Source: Sweltsa coloradensis | Taxonomy: Eukaryota; Arthropoda; Insecta; Plecoptera; Chloroperlidae | Assembly: GCA_024449915.1 (NCBI GenBank) | Contig: JAMZAV010002011.1 | Span: 1 to 64,000 of the forward strand | Reading direction: 5' to 3' | DNA length: 64,000 nt | In this document: piece after piece, positions 10,075-21,893 of the stretch | Numbering within the stretch: position 1 is the first letter of the stretch | How the letters are laid out: every line of letters begins with the position of its first letter | Notes under the pieces: model-generated | Databases searched by the model: none | The model's input: the letters and a program-made list of their open reading frames with translations, nothing else | Told to the model about the DNA's origin: nothing | Program-made: the position numbers and the translations under genes

Positions 10075-11061
10075 CCAAAACACTGTCGGTATTATTATAT
10101 ATACGGTAATTCTACTTCAGGTTCCTCCGATGAGGTTGCCAGACAAATCCAAAGGTACCCTGTCTGGAGTAAATTTTTTTTTAGCATAGGTAATTAATCC
10201 TGTTAGAAATTTGACTGGTATTTCTGATGAGAGAAGGTTTCCTTGAGAGAGAGAGCGCGATTCGATATTTGATATTTTGTTGATAACTACATAGGGCTTT
10301 AAAGACCTTTAACTGTAGTCTACCTCTACAGTAATTATATAGAGTTTCAGATTATTCAATGAAGAGAGAGAGAGAGAGAGAGAGAGAGAACGGGAGGAGG
10401 ATAGAGATGGAAGATATATTTGATAGATTGACATTCACTACGGCATAGTTACGCATATTGTTACACAGTATAGAAACATACATTACGACAATATTATCTT
10501 TCTTGTGGTTTGCAGAAGAAACTTCTAATTTCAATACAAAAGCTATATAACTTACTAATTATAAAAAAAGTTCTTAATCATAATTATTATTTTTATAATA
10601 CTAATAATTACGTTTAAAAAACACTAGAATTTGCTAACAGGAGTTAGATAAAAGAAACTTCTTCCACACTGAACAGCACACGGTTAAAAAGTAAAATGTA
10701 ATGTGTCTGATTATTCTAAAATGATAAAACGTAGAAAGATGTATCATTGCAATACAAATTGTTGCGACTTTGTGGTTTACAATAATTGGCGAGTGAAGGC
10801 CACAAATCAACTATAGGTGATAGGAATAGGTGCTAGGTAGAGGGTAGTGGACTGTATGTTTGGGAGAATGAAGGGTAAGACTAGTAAATATGGTAAAGAC
10901 AGGGAAACCGACCTGACATAAACTGAATCACTTACCGACTGTGCTGCACTGGACGGGCGAAGTGTCAGGGCAGCGAGAGTGGGAGACCACTCAGCTGGAC
11001 GTGCGACCGTGGAAGGCGTCGGCGTCGAGGGCGTACAATGATGTTGCAGTACCGGTAGTTT
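10075..11061. other. No gene; (GA)n microsatellite at 10363-10389
   Basis: One GA dinucleotide tract and otherwise unremarkable AT-rich sequence with no coding resemblance. Confidence 0.5.
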
Positions 11062-11668
11062 TTGGATGAGCGAAGCGAAGATTCCATTCTACAACACTGG
11101 AGAAAAAAATCCGGAATGTTTTTTTTTTGTATTTTTGTTTGTTTGTTAACACGATTCCGACTAAACCAATACTCCAATAGCAATAAAATTTTCTGGAGGC
11201 CTTCGAAATCTTTAAACTTAGAACTGCCACTTTTTTGAGCACAATCAAAAAATTATTTCTCATGAAAATCGCAATTTTACGATTTTTTTCGATTTTTAAA
11301 ACTTTCTTCGACTTATAACACCTTTATGCTTTAATCGGTTGTGATGAAATTTTCATAGAACCTAAATTTTATAAATTTATATATTCTTGTGAAATTTGAG
11401 CGCAATCGAAAAATTGTTTCTCATAAAAATCCCAATTTTAGGATTTTTTTCGATTTTTAAAACATTTCATCGACTTAACACCTACATGCTTTATCCGATT
11501 GTAATGATTTTTTTACGGAACCCTTATGTTGTAAATTTATATATTGGCATGAAATTTGAGCGTAATCGAAAAAAAAATCTTATTAAAATCGTAATTTTAC
11601 TCTTTTTTCGTTTAAAAAAATTACGTTCATCCAACAACGCGCCTTTAAAGCGTTTGCGTAGCTTATTA
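11062..11668 (+). mobile_element. Helentron-like element HEL-A
   Basis: 5' end TTTGGATGAGCGAAGCGAAG, then TTCCATTCTACAACACTGGAG, then CCGACTAAACCAATACTCC. Two ~160-bp core units (starting near 11304 and 11472) lead to TTCATCCAACAACGCGCC and GCGTTTGCGTAGCTT, a decayed 3' terminus. Immediately after it a HEL-C-type 5' end begins. Confidence 0.75.
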
Positions 11669-12010
11669 AGCGAGCGAAGCGAGCGTTTCCATTTGACTTT
11701 CCCGGAAAACATAGTCACTGTTTTTTTGTTTTTTTTTGGTATATGTCTCGCCATAACCTTTGAACGGAGGTTCGGATCGAGTTGAAATTTGGACCGTCCG
11801 CAAGCTTCGATCTGGATTGAATGAAATTAGTTTTGTGGCAAAATCGTTCAAAAAGTTACAAAGTTACATTAAAATTGAACGATTTTTTTCAAACTAAACG
11901 GCGACAAAATCTGAGGTGGCCAAATCATTTAGAATGTCCGTCCGGTCACGAATATGTTAATTTTATTTTGATCCGATAAGTAGTGAAGATGGAAATTACA
12001 TTTTAACAAA
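11663..12010 (+). mobile_element. Helentron-like element HEL-C, 5' fragment
   Basis: Starts AAGCGAGCGAAGCGAGCG, then TTTCCATTTGACTTTCCCGG, a T run, and TCGGATCGAGTTGAAATTTGG, the same ordered blocks as the complete HEL-C copy at 22590-23025. No CTAG 3' end is visible, so it is truncated or interrupted. Confidence 0.45.
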
Positions 12011-12599
12011 AGTAACGTTACCATGGCAACGAAAAGTCGCACGAGGTTCTGGCCACTATGCACTGCCACCTAGAAGTTATCAAAATACTATCGAGGACGC
12101 AGTGTATCATTTGTTACCAAAGAGTTAAAATAGTTTTCCCAGGGAAATGATGTTAAGGTCCTCTAGATGGCGGTGGATTTTATCCACAAAGTAAAGGTTT
12201 ACACACGGGTTTACCCAAATACCTTGGCAATAATAATAATATTGGAAACCTATCCCCGTGGACAGCGAACGTCGCAAATTTTAAAATTTAAAAAAATATG
12301 CAATGCGTGTGTGCTGCCGCGTCCGTGCTCTCGTGCTCTCCGGCGGAATTAAGTGCGGGGCGGCGAGGTTATATCAATTCTTCTGGAGAAGGTGCGGGGC
12401 GGCGAGGTCGTATTGTGAAACTCTGTTGCATGGGGCAGTACCCACTTGACTAACATAAGTTTGGTCCCTAGCAAATCTAGTCTGGCTTTTGTTATTCGCC
12501 GTGCGTCAGTGATAGTTTCGTGAAAGGTCTGTGGTGGAATTAATGGTGCTGTTTGTAGTTGTCTTGTTGGAGCTTTATTCCTAATCATGGCACTCTTTT
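12011..12599. other. No clear gene; possible tail of the Penelope remnant
   Basis: A 79-codon minus-strand frame (12349-12588) lies just downstream of the Penelope-like remnant and may be its C-terminal tail, but it shows no recognisable motif. A short GTGCGGGGCGGCGAGGT repeat occurs twice (12353 and 12391). Confidence 0.35.
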
Positions 12600-13215
12600 A
12601 ACTATGCTAAGGATTGGTTTCCACGCAGTTGCTAGTCTTTGGCTATCATCCCTCTTGTTAACTTAATACACATGTCCTCTTTCTCAATTTCTATAGCCTC
12701 TTATTATACGAGGATACAAATGAGGGACTGATGCTGCAATTATGGTATTCTCAAAATCGAATTCATGGTTTTCCCTGATGGTATGTTGGGGAATCGTAGA
12801 TTTAGGATCACCATGTTTGGTCCGCCAACATGTGTTCCCGCACGCGGTGGACACATTTCTGCCTGTTTGTCCAACATATACACCTTCGCATGACCCAACA
12901 GTGAATTTTGTAAACTCCTCGGCCCTCCAAGGGAATGGTATCTTTAGTTGACCTAACAAAGCACTTATTTTCTTGTGTGGTCTGTAGATTGACTTCACTT
13001 CATGTTTGCCGAGAATTTTACCGATTCTGTCTGTTGTACCCTTCACATAAGGTAAATACGCTATTGACCGAGGTTAACCTGTTCTTCCGTTCTTCCGTTC
13101 TTCCTGGCAGAAGTGCAAAGTGCACGATTTATCAAAGGGTCTGAGAAACTATTGAGACGGAGTGCATGGGTAAGTTTGCTGAGCTCTTCTCCAGATGTTC
13201 ATCGTCGGCAAGTCT
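12600..13215 (-). pseudogene. Penelope-like element remnant: RT thumb/linker plus GIY-YIG endonuclease
   Basis: On the minus strand, KGTTDRIGKIL...KSIYRPHKKISALL (the linker after the Penelope RT) leads into CEGVYVGQTGRN, the GIY-YIG nuclease signature, and an IREN-HEFDFENT segment. After a stop near 12684, RDD-QRLATAWKPIL-like residues continue in a shifted frame (12610-12640), the same block that follows the nuclease in the copies at 30-33 kb. GIY-YIG nucleases cut DNA at the insertion site for these retroelements. This copy is more diverged than the others and belongs to a different family. Confidence 0.7.
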
Positions 13216-13864
13216 ATGCGAGCGTGTAGCTATAATGTAAGAGGTACAGATCTAATTCTCCCAGATCTCCCACCACCACCCGGCACAAATTAACCCCGGC
13301 AAAACAGGCAAGCGCCTCGGCTCGGGCCCCTAATTTATGTTTGGTCAAAACCTCCGTGTGTAATCTTTGGCTAAGCTTACCACAGTAAATAACATCAAAA
13401 ATTAATGCTTTAGTTACATTTTATGCCACCACATAAAATAAAGGCCCTACACAATTCGATCTGAGTTGAACCCAGTTATAAGTCCGGCAATTCGCTAAAC
13501 ACATTGACATTTCGAATGGGCCTACTCGACGTCTATGTTATAAAGGCACCTGGCCGAAAGGCAGAATATCTGGATTTGATTTCATTCAACAAGGTGTGTA
13601 CAGTTTAACATGTTCGATCTTTCTTTAAAATGCACACACGTTGCACTAATCTGTATGAAAGTACATTATTACATTAGCATTATTATTAGCACATCTTGAT
13701 AATTTCAGTTCCGGTAATATTTGTAAATAAACAAGGCTACAAGGGTAGCAACTATTATATAGAAAGTAGAAACTTCAACTGGTGGTAGGGGCCCCAAAAC
13801 ATGGTTCTGCCTCGGGCCCCCAAATATGTAGAGACAGCCCTGCTTCTAAACTTCTAGGTTAAAT
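13216..13864. other. No gene recognised
   Basis: Mixed-composition DNA. Two GGGCCCC-rich phrases (CTCGGGCCCCTAATTTATG near 13320 and CTCGGGCCCCCAAATATG near 13812) may be diverged hAT-like MITE subterminal parts; no ends could be defined. Confidence 0.35.
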
Positions 13865-14692
13865 TTGAAATGTTTATTTATTCTAAAAAATCATTTTCGC
13901 GATTCATTTATTTCGCAGTATTATAATAAGTATAAGAAGAGCTATATGAGAACCATTAGGCATGCTAAAAAGTTACATATATGTAATAAAATAAGAAAAA
14001 GTGATAATAAATCCAAAACCATTTGGGGCATAGTAAATAAACAAATAAATAAAACACAACCCATTAAAAATAACATATCAATTAAATCTCCAGAAGGGCG
14101 CATTGGAGATGATCAACAAATAATTGCTAACGATTTCAACTTATACTTTTACTGAAATTGCTTCTAATTTGAATAAGATATTAAAAGTGACGAGACCGTA
14201 GTTATGGAATTTTTAAGTTAACCACTCAGTTATATCGTTAATGAATGTTTGTCACAAGGTGTATTCCCGGACAAACTAAAAATAGCAAAAGTCATTCCCA
14301 CTTTTAAGAAGGGGGATAGAAAGGCATTGGATAACTATCGTCCAATATCTATTTACCAGCTTTCTCAAAATCCTTGAAAGAGTTATGTATTGTAATATGT
14401 ACTCGTACCTAGATAAGTACAACAATATCTGATCACCAAAATGCTTTCGTAAAAATCGTTCCACGAAACACAGCTTAAATAACTTTCTTCAAATGATTAC
14501 TGAAGCATTTGAACAAAAACTTAATCCACTAGGAATATTTGTGATCTCTCTAAAGCTTTTGACTGTGTATACCACACAATTTTGTTGAATAAATTGGAAT
14601 ATTATGGATTCCGTGGTACAGCATTTAAACTAAAAGAATCATACTTGAATAACCGCTTTCAAATCACCGAAACTACGCAGTGTTGGAATAAA
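13865..14692 (+). pseudogene. Jockey-like LINE, linker and N-terminal RT (left part)
   Basis: A 96-codon frame (13865-14155) has KTIWGIVNKQINKTQ and ANDFNLYFY, typical of the linker between endonuclease and RT in jockey-type elements. Frame-shifted pieces follow: LSQGVFPDKLKIAKVIPTFKK, NYRPIS, HQNAFVKNRSTKHSL and a broken catalytic region near 14550. Several stops and frameshifts make it a pseudogene. The element is cut at 14693 by a HEL-A insertion and resumes at 15475. Confidence 0.75.
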
Positions 14693-15474
14693 CTAGGAAA
14701 ACGCTTAAGTCCCGCCGCGTTGTTGGATGAGCGTAAATTGGTGCATTGAGCTGCCATGTGTTTATGCGGATTTTCAGTTGTTTCTGTGAAAAAATCATTA
14801 CTTAGTTGAAGATTTTTTAAAATTATATTAAATTAAATAAAAAATTAACTTAAATTTTAAATTTTTTTAATTAATCGTAATTTTAAAAAGGAAAATGTCG
14901 TAATTTTGAAATTTTCATGAGAAATAGTTATTCGATTGCGCACAAATTTTACACGAATGTATATATTCATAAAATTAAGGTTTTGTGAAAAAATCATTCC
15001 AATAGGATAAAGCATGTAGGTGTTATAAGTCAAAGAATTATTTTAAAAAAGAAAAAAAATGGAAAATTTCGATTTTCATAAGAAATAGTTTTTTCGATTG
15101 CGCTCAAATTTTACACGAATACCTAGATTCATAAAATTAAGGTTATGTGAAAAATCATTAAAATCGGATAAAGCATGTAGGTGTTATAAGCTGAAGAATT
15201 TTTTTAAAATTCGAAAAAAATCGTAATCGATCGTCGTCGCAATTCTAATGAGAAATAATTTTCCGATTGCGCTCAAAAACGTGGCAGTTTCTAAGTTCAG
15301 AGATTTCGAAGGCCTCCATAAAATTTCATTGTAATTGGAGTATCGGTTTAGCCGGAATCGTGTTACAACACACAAAAATACATACAGAAAAAAAGAAAAA
15401 AAGATAAACATTCCGGATTTTTTTCTCCAGTGTAGTGAAAAGAAATCTTCGCTTCGCTCGCTACGCTATCCAAA
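14693..15474 (-). mobile_element. Helentron-like element HEL-A inserted in the jockey-like RT
   Basis: Minus orientation: CTAG at 14693-14696 then GAAAACGCTTAAGTCCCGCC; the 5' end is GCTCGCTACGCTATCCAA at 15457-15474. Two core units are present. RT coding resumes on the far side, so both boundaries can be judged: A residues flank it, consistent with a T-T target read on the other strand. Confidence 0.85.
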
Positions 15475-16485
15475 TTAACGAGTATATTTTTATAACCCTA
15501 GCAGAATTGTATGTGGAGTGCCTCAAGGATCCATTCTTGGCCCTCTATTCTTTATTATTTATACCAACGATTTTTCTTTTGTCATTGATGATTCGGAGCT
15601 ATTTGCTGATGACGGCAGCTTGCTTGTTAAAGGCTCATCAAACAGTGTACTAAAAACTAATGCAGAAATAAAATAGCAAAAGCAGTGATTTGGTATCAAC
15701 ACAATAAATTGGTATTTAATTCTAATAAAACCAACTTTATTTAGTTTCATTAGCGTCTCAAAAACGAAAACATTTAGATAAATTAAATAATAAAACTAAT
15801 GTAGTGGATGGCTTATTATTTTGCCTGTATCTCACATAAAGTCTCTAGGCATAGTTCTAGGTGAAAATCTTGGTTGGTCACAACATTGTTTGGAATTATG
15901 TAGTAAACTCAGTTCAGCTTGCTTCGCAATAAGATCCGTAAAGGAAATAGCAGGTTTAAATGTTGCTAAGTTAGTTTATCAGTCCAACTTTGAATCCCAC
16001 ATATGTTATGGCATTGAATTTTGGGGTCAGTCAGTAAATGTAATAACGTTATTTAAACTGCAGAAAAGGGCAATGAGAAACATGTGCGGCCTTAAGTCAT
16101 CTAGTTACATGAAGGCACACTGCAAGCAGCTGTTCATTAAACATAAAATATAAACGCTTTATCCCCTGTATATTTTGGAGGCAACCTCTCTTGTAAAAAG
16201 TCTTGAACATTAAATAAACCTGTCTTAAACCATGATACATACACCATCATAATAGGCCCTATTCGTCGAAATGGTGACATTCATTGTACCCTATATAGAA
16301 CGAAGCTGACACAAAATAACTCCATGTACATTATTATAAATATTTAAAAAATTGCCGAAACAGATAACCAATACAAAAGAACTTAAATCACATTTCGATA
16401 TAAACTAAACAAAATTATTAACTAACAAAGCTTATTACTCCATGGAGGAGTTTTTTCAAGACCAGGATTTTAAATGAATAAAAAA
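15475..16485 (+). pseudogene. Jockey-like LINE, RT palm to C-terminus (right part)
   Basis: The frame resumes with RIVCGVPQGSILGPL (RT motif B) and ELFADDGSLL, the FADD active-site box, then stops near 15675. The thumb and C-terminal region (15821-16153) reads SLGIVLGENLGWSQH, FESHICYGIEFWG and LQKRAMRNMCGLK, all typical of jockey-type LINEs. Recognisable but frame-broken residues continue (PLYILEATSLVKS, CTLYRTKL) to about 16470, with an A-rich end near 16485. Together with 13865-14692 this is one 5'-truncated element. Confidence 0.8.
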
Positions 16486-17399
16486 AGTGGGTGGTTAGGG
16501 GCCTGGGGCTACCCAGCCCTTTGACTTTCCAAAACTTCATGTTCAATTTTTTAAGGTTGCACAGGAGTAGCTATAATATCGGGTGCGATGCAGTGTCCCA
16601 GCATTTCAGTAGAAACTCGGCCCACAACTGTCATAAACGACTAATTTTTTTTTTACTTTATTCACGATAAAATTTACCAGGACTTATGTTTTGTCGATTT
16701 TCGAAATTGTATATAATATGGTCTTATAAAAAATTGAGAACTTGTTCAAAATTTTGAAAATTTACCTTCACTTTAGAGCTTTATAAAAAATTACAAAAAA
16801 TTTATGGAAAAAGTACAAAACATAAGTTCTAATTTCAACATTTATCTTCAAAATAAAAAAAAATTATCAAAATCGTATGGGTAGTAACCGCTAAATACTG
16901 AAATTCGAATGCATGTTTTGTAGCTATTTTAGGCCTTTTAGCCCCAGCAAGTGGCGCACTCTCGCGATACGACCTTTTGAGTGACAGAATGGTTATTTAT
17001 TTTTCGAAATAAAAATTTTTCATTGGCCACAGAGTAAAACTGTTCAGCTAATGCTGAACACCACTCAATGCATAATACATGTTTACTGTTTTGCTATGAC
17101 ACGGCAAAAGTTATACATTGTGTTCTTTGTGTAAGCTGTTATGCTTGAATCAACCATATTATTTTTCACGCTGAGCCCAATAAGAAACGTACACAGCATA
17201 ATCATAATCGTGCATACGATATAACTTCGAAGGAAAATGCTAAATATAGTATGATCTGCAACGGTCAAAATGTTCATTTTTTGGATCACGCTTCGCACAT
17301 GATGTGAAAATAAATTTACATTACAGCATGTAACGGAACGCAATCTTTGTTAGCCTTGTATGATAGGTCAAATTATAACAGTAAAAAATTACTCGTTTA
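16486..17399. other. No gene; weak inverted repeat
   Basis: AT-rich. ACTTATGTTTTGT at 16682 and ACAAAACATAAGT at 16815 are 13-bp inverted arms about 130 bp apart. Nothing else is supported. Confidence 0.4.
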
Positions 17400-17470
17400 T
17401 GAGTCGAACCCGGATCTTCGGTTCTATCCGCGCGTTTTCTTGTGCACGAGCTGTAGTATCCACGTCACAA
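17400..17470 (-). tRNA. tRNA-like sequence, probably a SINE or pseudogene head
   Basis: The minus strand has GGGTTCGACTC as a B-box and a plausible D-arm (CAGCTCGTGCA), but no convincing acceptor stem. It is unlikely to be a functional tRNA. Confidence 0.3.
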
Positions 17471-17549
17471 AGTACTCGGATTGAATTGCGCAGGGCCATT
17501 TAAAAATGTAAAGTTAAAAAGTGTTCCAGTTTGGAATCATTGGTGTTTA

Positions 17550-18040
17550 ATTTACGACTGTCAATACGAGATATCATATATTGTATTAAAATTGACTCCA
17601 CTGGGAATAGAACCCCGGCCGGTCTCACGCTGTCCGGGGGTCGGGGCGGATGCTCCTTACCAAATGAGCATTGGAGACGGGTCATGAATTCGGTCTATTT
17701 GGTATTTTAAAATTTTATTATTGGCGTGTGATCAAATACAAATCGTGAACATTGTAGGCACTAACCCAAAAATTCAGAACGTTAAAGGTCTATTCACGAC
17801 AGAAAAATTTAAAAATCCGATCATTGTACAAGCTGTATTCGCATGGTCAATCCTCTGTGCATACAAAAGATATTAATCTAGGTTTTGTTTGTCCCTTTTA
17901 AGAACGACGTGGATGGGATGCAGGTTTCTGATTTAAAGGGCACTTGTGATTCTAATAAACGCAATAAATTAGTACCCCAGCTGCCCCCCCCTCGCCAGCA
18001 GAAAGCATTTCTCTTGCCAATGTAAGATATTATTCTCAAG
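17550..18040 (-). repeat. tRNA-headed dispersed repeat, copy 1
   Basis: Matches 18918-19380 through most of its length, with an insertion or deletion of ~60 bp near 17880. It contains a tRNA-like segment on the minus strand (~17593-17678; GGGGTTCTATTCCC as T-arm, GCTCATTTGG...GAGCAT as D-arm). The rest of the body (GGCGTGTGATCAAATACAAA, AAAGGTCTATTCACG, AATAAACGCAATAAATTAG) has no known match. Confidence 0.6.
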
Positions 18041-18917
18041 GCCATGCATCGTGTGTAAACTGGCTCCTGACAGCGTATGCGTGACAATTTTAACTTTTTT
18101 TACGTGCAATCACGCATCATTGTTATTTGTGAATATTGTCTATTGTGCCATGAAAGTTACCTAACCAACATACAGATGAATAAATAGCGGATCGACGACA
18201 CATTATGTAGATTTGCCACGTCATCGTCATTAGTAAATTTATCTAGATAACTTTGTCAGCTTCAAATGGTAATTTTGTCTTTCAAACTTGCTCTATCTTA
18301 GAAATTGCCCTTTGCTTTTACATGTTTTGATAATTATTATTTTGGGTGTTGAATGACCTGAGTTACCTGAAGACGGAAAAGGTTCATATAATTCCCGAAG
18401 CTAAGTTTTTAAACGGTTACTACGATGAAATCTTTTAACCTTTAAAACGAGAATCATTAGCGTGCAGTAAAGACCGTGGCCTAGTACAATGAAAATGTAA
18501 ATAACGACCGGGAATTAACAGACAGACAATGTAAAAATTTTGGAAACAAATCGTTTCTATATAACCTCCAAATAAAAAAATTTGTAAAAAAAAACGCAGC
18601 CAAAAGCTCTCCTTCAAAAGTCTTCGGCGGGGAATGCTGTGAGAGATAGAAGGTAAGCCAAGCATTTCATTCTTTCTCTCTATTTTCCCATTGAAAAAAA
18701 GTCGGGTCAGATCATTTCGCCTGTTAACAAACGCCAAGCCAACCATTTTCGTGGTAAAAAAGTAAAATTTTAAACTCAAAATCATATAAAAAATTACTTG
18801 GCAATTGAATTTGGTTCATTACGAGAACTCTGGTCTTGAGCATGGGGTGGTCGTTTTACATGGCCACACATTCATTTGTTTGAGTACCAAATCATTTCTG
18901 GGAGAAAAATTGGTGGA
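18041..18917. other. Spacer between the two tRNA-headed repeats; no gene
   Basis: A 116-codon minus frame (18435-18785) shows no family motif. No other structure seen. Confidence 0.4.
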
Positions 18918-19380
18918 CTGTCAACACCAAGATATCTTTATCTTAATATTATATTGTATTAAATTGTCTCCACTGGGAAAAGAACCCCGGCCGGTCTCCC
19001 GCTGTCCGGGCGGTCGGGGCGGATGCTCTTCCCAAATGAGCATTGGAGACGGCGTCATGAATTTTGATCTATTTGGTAGTTATATTTTATTAAATTGGCG
19101 TGTGATAGTTAAGTTTCGATATAATCAAATACAAATGGTGAACATTTTGGGCACTACACCCCAAAAAATCAGAAAAGTTAAAGGTCTACTCACGTGAGAA
19201 AATCTTCATCCGATCATTGTGCAAGCAGTATTCGCCCCAGGCATATCCTCTGTACATACACATGAAAGATATCAATCAAGGCTGTTGATTCTAATAAAAG
19301 CAATAAATTAGTCCACAGCCTTTTCCCCTCCCCCCTCCAGCAGAAAGCATTGCTCTGGCAATAGTAAGATATTATTCTCA
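18918..19380 (-). repeat. tRNA-headed dispersed repeat, copy 2
   Basis: The tRNA-like segment 18966-19050 (85 nt, minus strand) has a perfect 7-bp acceptor pairing (GTCTCCA with TGGAGAC), a GCTC/GAGC D-stem and a T-arm around GTTCTTTTC, with a long extra region as in class II tRNAs. No clear anticodon loop can be set. Present twice with conserved flanks, it is best read as a tRNA-derived repeat. Confidence 0.6.
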
Positions 19381-19651
19381 CACACACACACTCGCGGGTG
19401 ATGTCTGGTCTTTGTCGGCGGGAAAATGCATGAACAGCACATATGGACGTAAGCGAGAAGACGCGTGACTCACACTCACTTGTCTATAGGGCCCCCCCCA
19501 CCCGCTATCTGTTACATTGGGTGTTTAAGTGTGAATCGTGAACGGAACGGTGCAAACAAAAGATGCATTTCAGAGTCTCAAACTCAAAATAAACATAAGG
19601 AATCGTTCTCGATAAACTAAAAGAGAGCGGGTGAGCATCCATCAACGCGAA

Positions 19652-19935
19652 AACCGACAGTGTTGGCCGGGTGTTGGCTCGAGCGCTAAGCGCTCGACTC
19701 TGATTCGGGAGGTCCCGGGTTCAAAATCCCGTTGTGACCGGCAATCCTGACTGAAGGGTTTTCCGATGTTTTCCTCATCGTTAATGCGAATGCAAGGGAT
19801 TGAGTCCTCTTAAATAGCCTCGGACACCCTTCACAATTGTCCTATCCGCAATATACCTATAGTTGAAAGAGGTCACACCGGTTAAATCTGATGTGTATAC
19901 CCTACAGCGGGCACCCTACAAAATGTATTTATTTA
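19652..19935 (+). mobile_element. tRNA-derived SINE, family SINE-I, copy 1
   Basis: The tRNA head has an A-box region GGCTCGAGCGCTAAGCG and a B-box GGGTTCAAAATCCC. The conserved body reads CGGCAATCCTGACTGAAGG, GGGATTGAGTCCTCTTAAAT and CTGATGTGTA, ending in a TATTTATTTAT tail. Imperfect direct repeats TCAACGCGAA (19642) and TCAATGCGAA (19936) look like its target-site duplication. The body is close to 57592-57868. Confidence 0.8.
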
Positions 19936-20068
19936 TCAATGCGAATATAGCTTATAGCGGCTATAGCCTATCACATATAAAACCAAATTAGTGGTTAAAA
20001 ACACTGTTTTCAATTGTATTCATTACAAGTTTTTCTGTATTTGTTTTTAAAATACGTTTTAGTATGAA

Positions 20069-20140
20069 CTCGTTGGTCGTGTGGTTAGAGGCTCTGATCC
20101 TATATGCAGAAGGTGCCAGGGTTTGATTTTCCCCTGTAGG
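20069..20140 (+). tRNA. tRNA-like SINE head
   Basis: TGGTCGTGTGGTTAGAGGC is a good A-box/D-arm and GGGTTTGATTTTCCCC a degenerate B-box. The acceptor stem is not convincing, so this is likely a decayed SINE rather than a tRNA gene. Confidence 0.4.
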
Positions 20141-20374
20141 CAGATTTACTGATGGGGGATTCGAGTCCATCAGTTCTAGGAATGTGTAAACAGTGACTTT
20201 ATAGCAACGAGGCACATAATAAATTATAAGGTTTATTTCGAATTTGCCTTGTCGGGTTTTGGGGCTGACTGTACTACAGTGTACTGTACCCACATACCCC
20301 TTTCACTAGTTGTGCTTGACCATTGATCTTTTGAAGGATACAACAATGTTCGCTCCCCGAAAAATAAGGGCTAA

Positions 20375-20450
20375 ATTTGTACGGGAGGTCTCGGTTCTGA
20401 ACCATCCCGTCACAACCGGCAATCTTGACTGAAGTTTTTTTCTTAGGTTT
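20375..20450 (+). mobile_element. SINE-I fragment
   Basis: CGGGAGGTCTCGGTTCTGAACC and CCGGCAATCTTGACTGAAG match the T-arm and the start of the SINE-I body at 19715-19760; the remainder is missing. Confidence 0.6.
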
Positions 20451-21444
20451 GTTTAGTCCAACAACAGCGTTATTGTTACGATTATAATTAGGACTATTAT
20501 TCAAACCATGCAACTGATTATTATTTTAGTATCGTATGCTAGCATATAATATGCAGTGATAGCAATAAATATAAAACTTGTGTCCTGACCGGGGATCTTA
20601 CCCGGGTCTAGGTTATAGCAGTTGAGTGGTGTGTATCTGTGACCAGATTGTTTGGACTCGAACCCAAGTCGCGTCAAATTTTATTGACAATATTTTTTAC
20701 GTTGATGGTCTAGCCTGTATTCAGAATAATAATACATTATACTTATTCAAATGTCGTGTATTTTTCTTTTGTTCTTTATTTTGCAATCCCTTATTCCATA
20801 GAATAATGATCATTGCATAGAGAACGAAAACTAAACATTTATTGAATTATCTTTTGGATTTCCTCACATTATGTGATGGGTTCGTTACACTCGAGATAAA
20901 ACATTAGTATGTAAATGTAACACTTCTTTATACTTGATGGACGACACGTCATTTTACGCCAGCTCGTGAATGGGGTTTGATCTCAGTGCGACTTGGCAAT
21001 GTGTGAGCGCATCTCGCGTCCTCTCAAACTTTCTGCAGTAAAAACAGATCCCACTGCCTCGCCGCAAAATACGGCTCGCTATTGGAGGACAAATTAAAAA
21101 TATTTTGAGCGGAACTTCTGGGGCCCTCCCCCAACAACGTCTCTCCCGCAATCCCCTCAAACCCATGTCCGTTTCATCTCCAAGATTATGCTTTACGCCT
21201 GTGAACCTTAAGTTTTAAATTTTGTTTTGTTTTCGTTTTTGTTTGTTTTAGGTAGTATGTATTGTTTTTGTTATGCATGTGCATAACATTGTGTTGAATT
21301 TGTATGTATTAGGTTGTTGTGCTATGTAAATTGTATTATTGTTCATTTGTGTTCATCAGCGACACAATCTTTTTGATTGTCTTTGTTATACTTACTTGTA
21401 TTACTGTGTCCTGAAAATAAATCTTGTCAATCTTGTAAAATTTT
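20451..21444. other. No gene; possible decayed tRNA-derived sequences
   Basis: Phrases such as CCGGGGATCTTACCCGGGTC (near 20588) and GGACTCGAACCCAAGTC (near 20654) resemble B-boxes on the minus strand, but no complete head can be drawn. Confidence 0.35.
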
Positions 21445-21893
21445 TTTGTACCCAAAAAAGTAACATATTTAATAAGGTCAGTGACTTCGAACGCTCACAT
21501 AAAGATTCATTAAGATCGGAGAAGCCGTTTGCCTGGTCAAAGGTTAATTATCACGAAAATATCGTAATTTATTTTTTTTAAATCATAAAAGTTCGATGTT
21601 AATAAGAAATATTTGTTCGGTTGTACCCAAAATCACAACATATCCAAGTTTAGTGATTCCAAACGACCCCATAAAATTTGATTAAGATCAGAGAAGTCGT
21701 TTGCACGGTCAACACAAAATATCACGAAAATATAGTTCTAATAATAAAAAAAAACATTTCTTCGATTGAACCCAGAAACGTCACTGGTTTAAATTCAGAG
21801 ATTTCCAAGGTCCCATCAAAATTTTATCAAGAACGCATAGCCGTTTTCTTGGTAGAGAGAGAATAAACAGAAAAAATACGAGCTACTGTTAAT
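21445..21893 (-). mobile_element. HEL-B-like core, tandem internal units
   Basis: Three diverged units of ~115-130 bp (each with AATATCACGAAAATAT..., TTCGATTGTACCCAAAA, AGATTTC(C/G)AAGGTCC and AAGATCG) match the interior of HEL-B in minus orientation. The HEL ends are missing. It abuts the complete HEL-B at 21894. Confidence 0.55.

Noticed and set aside
12684..13046. Group I intron or phage GIY-YIG homing endonuclease
   Set aside because: The upstream KGTTDRIGKIL linker and downstream RDD...WKP block are those of Penelope-like elements.
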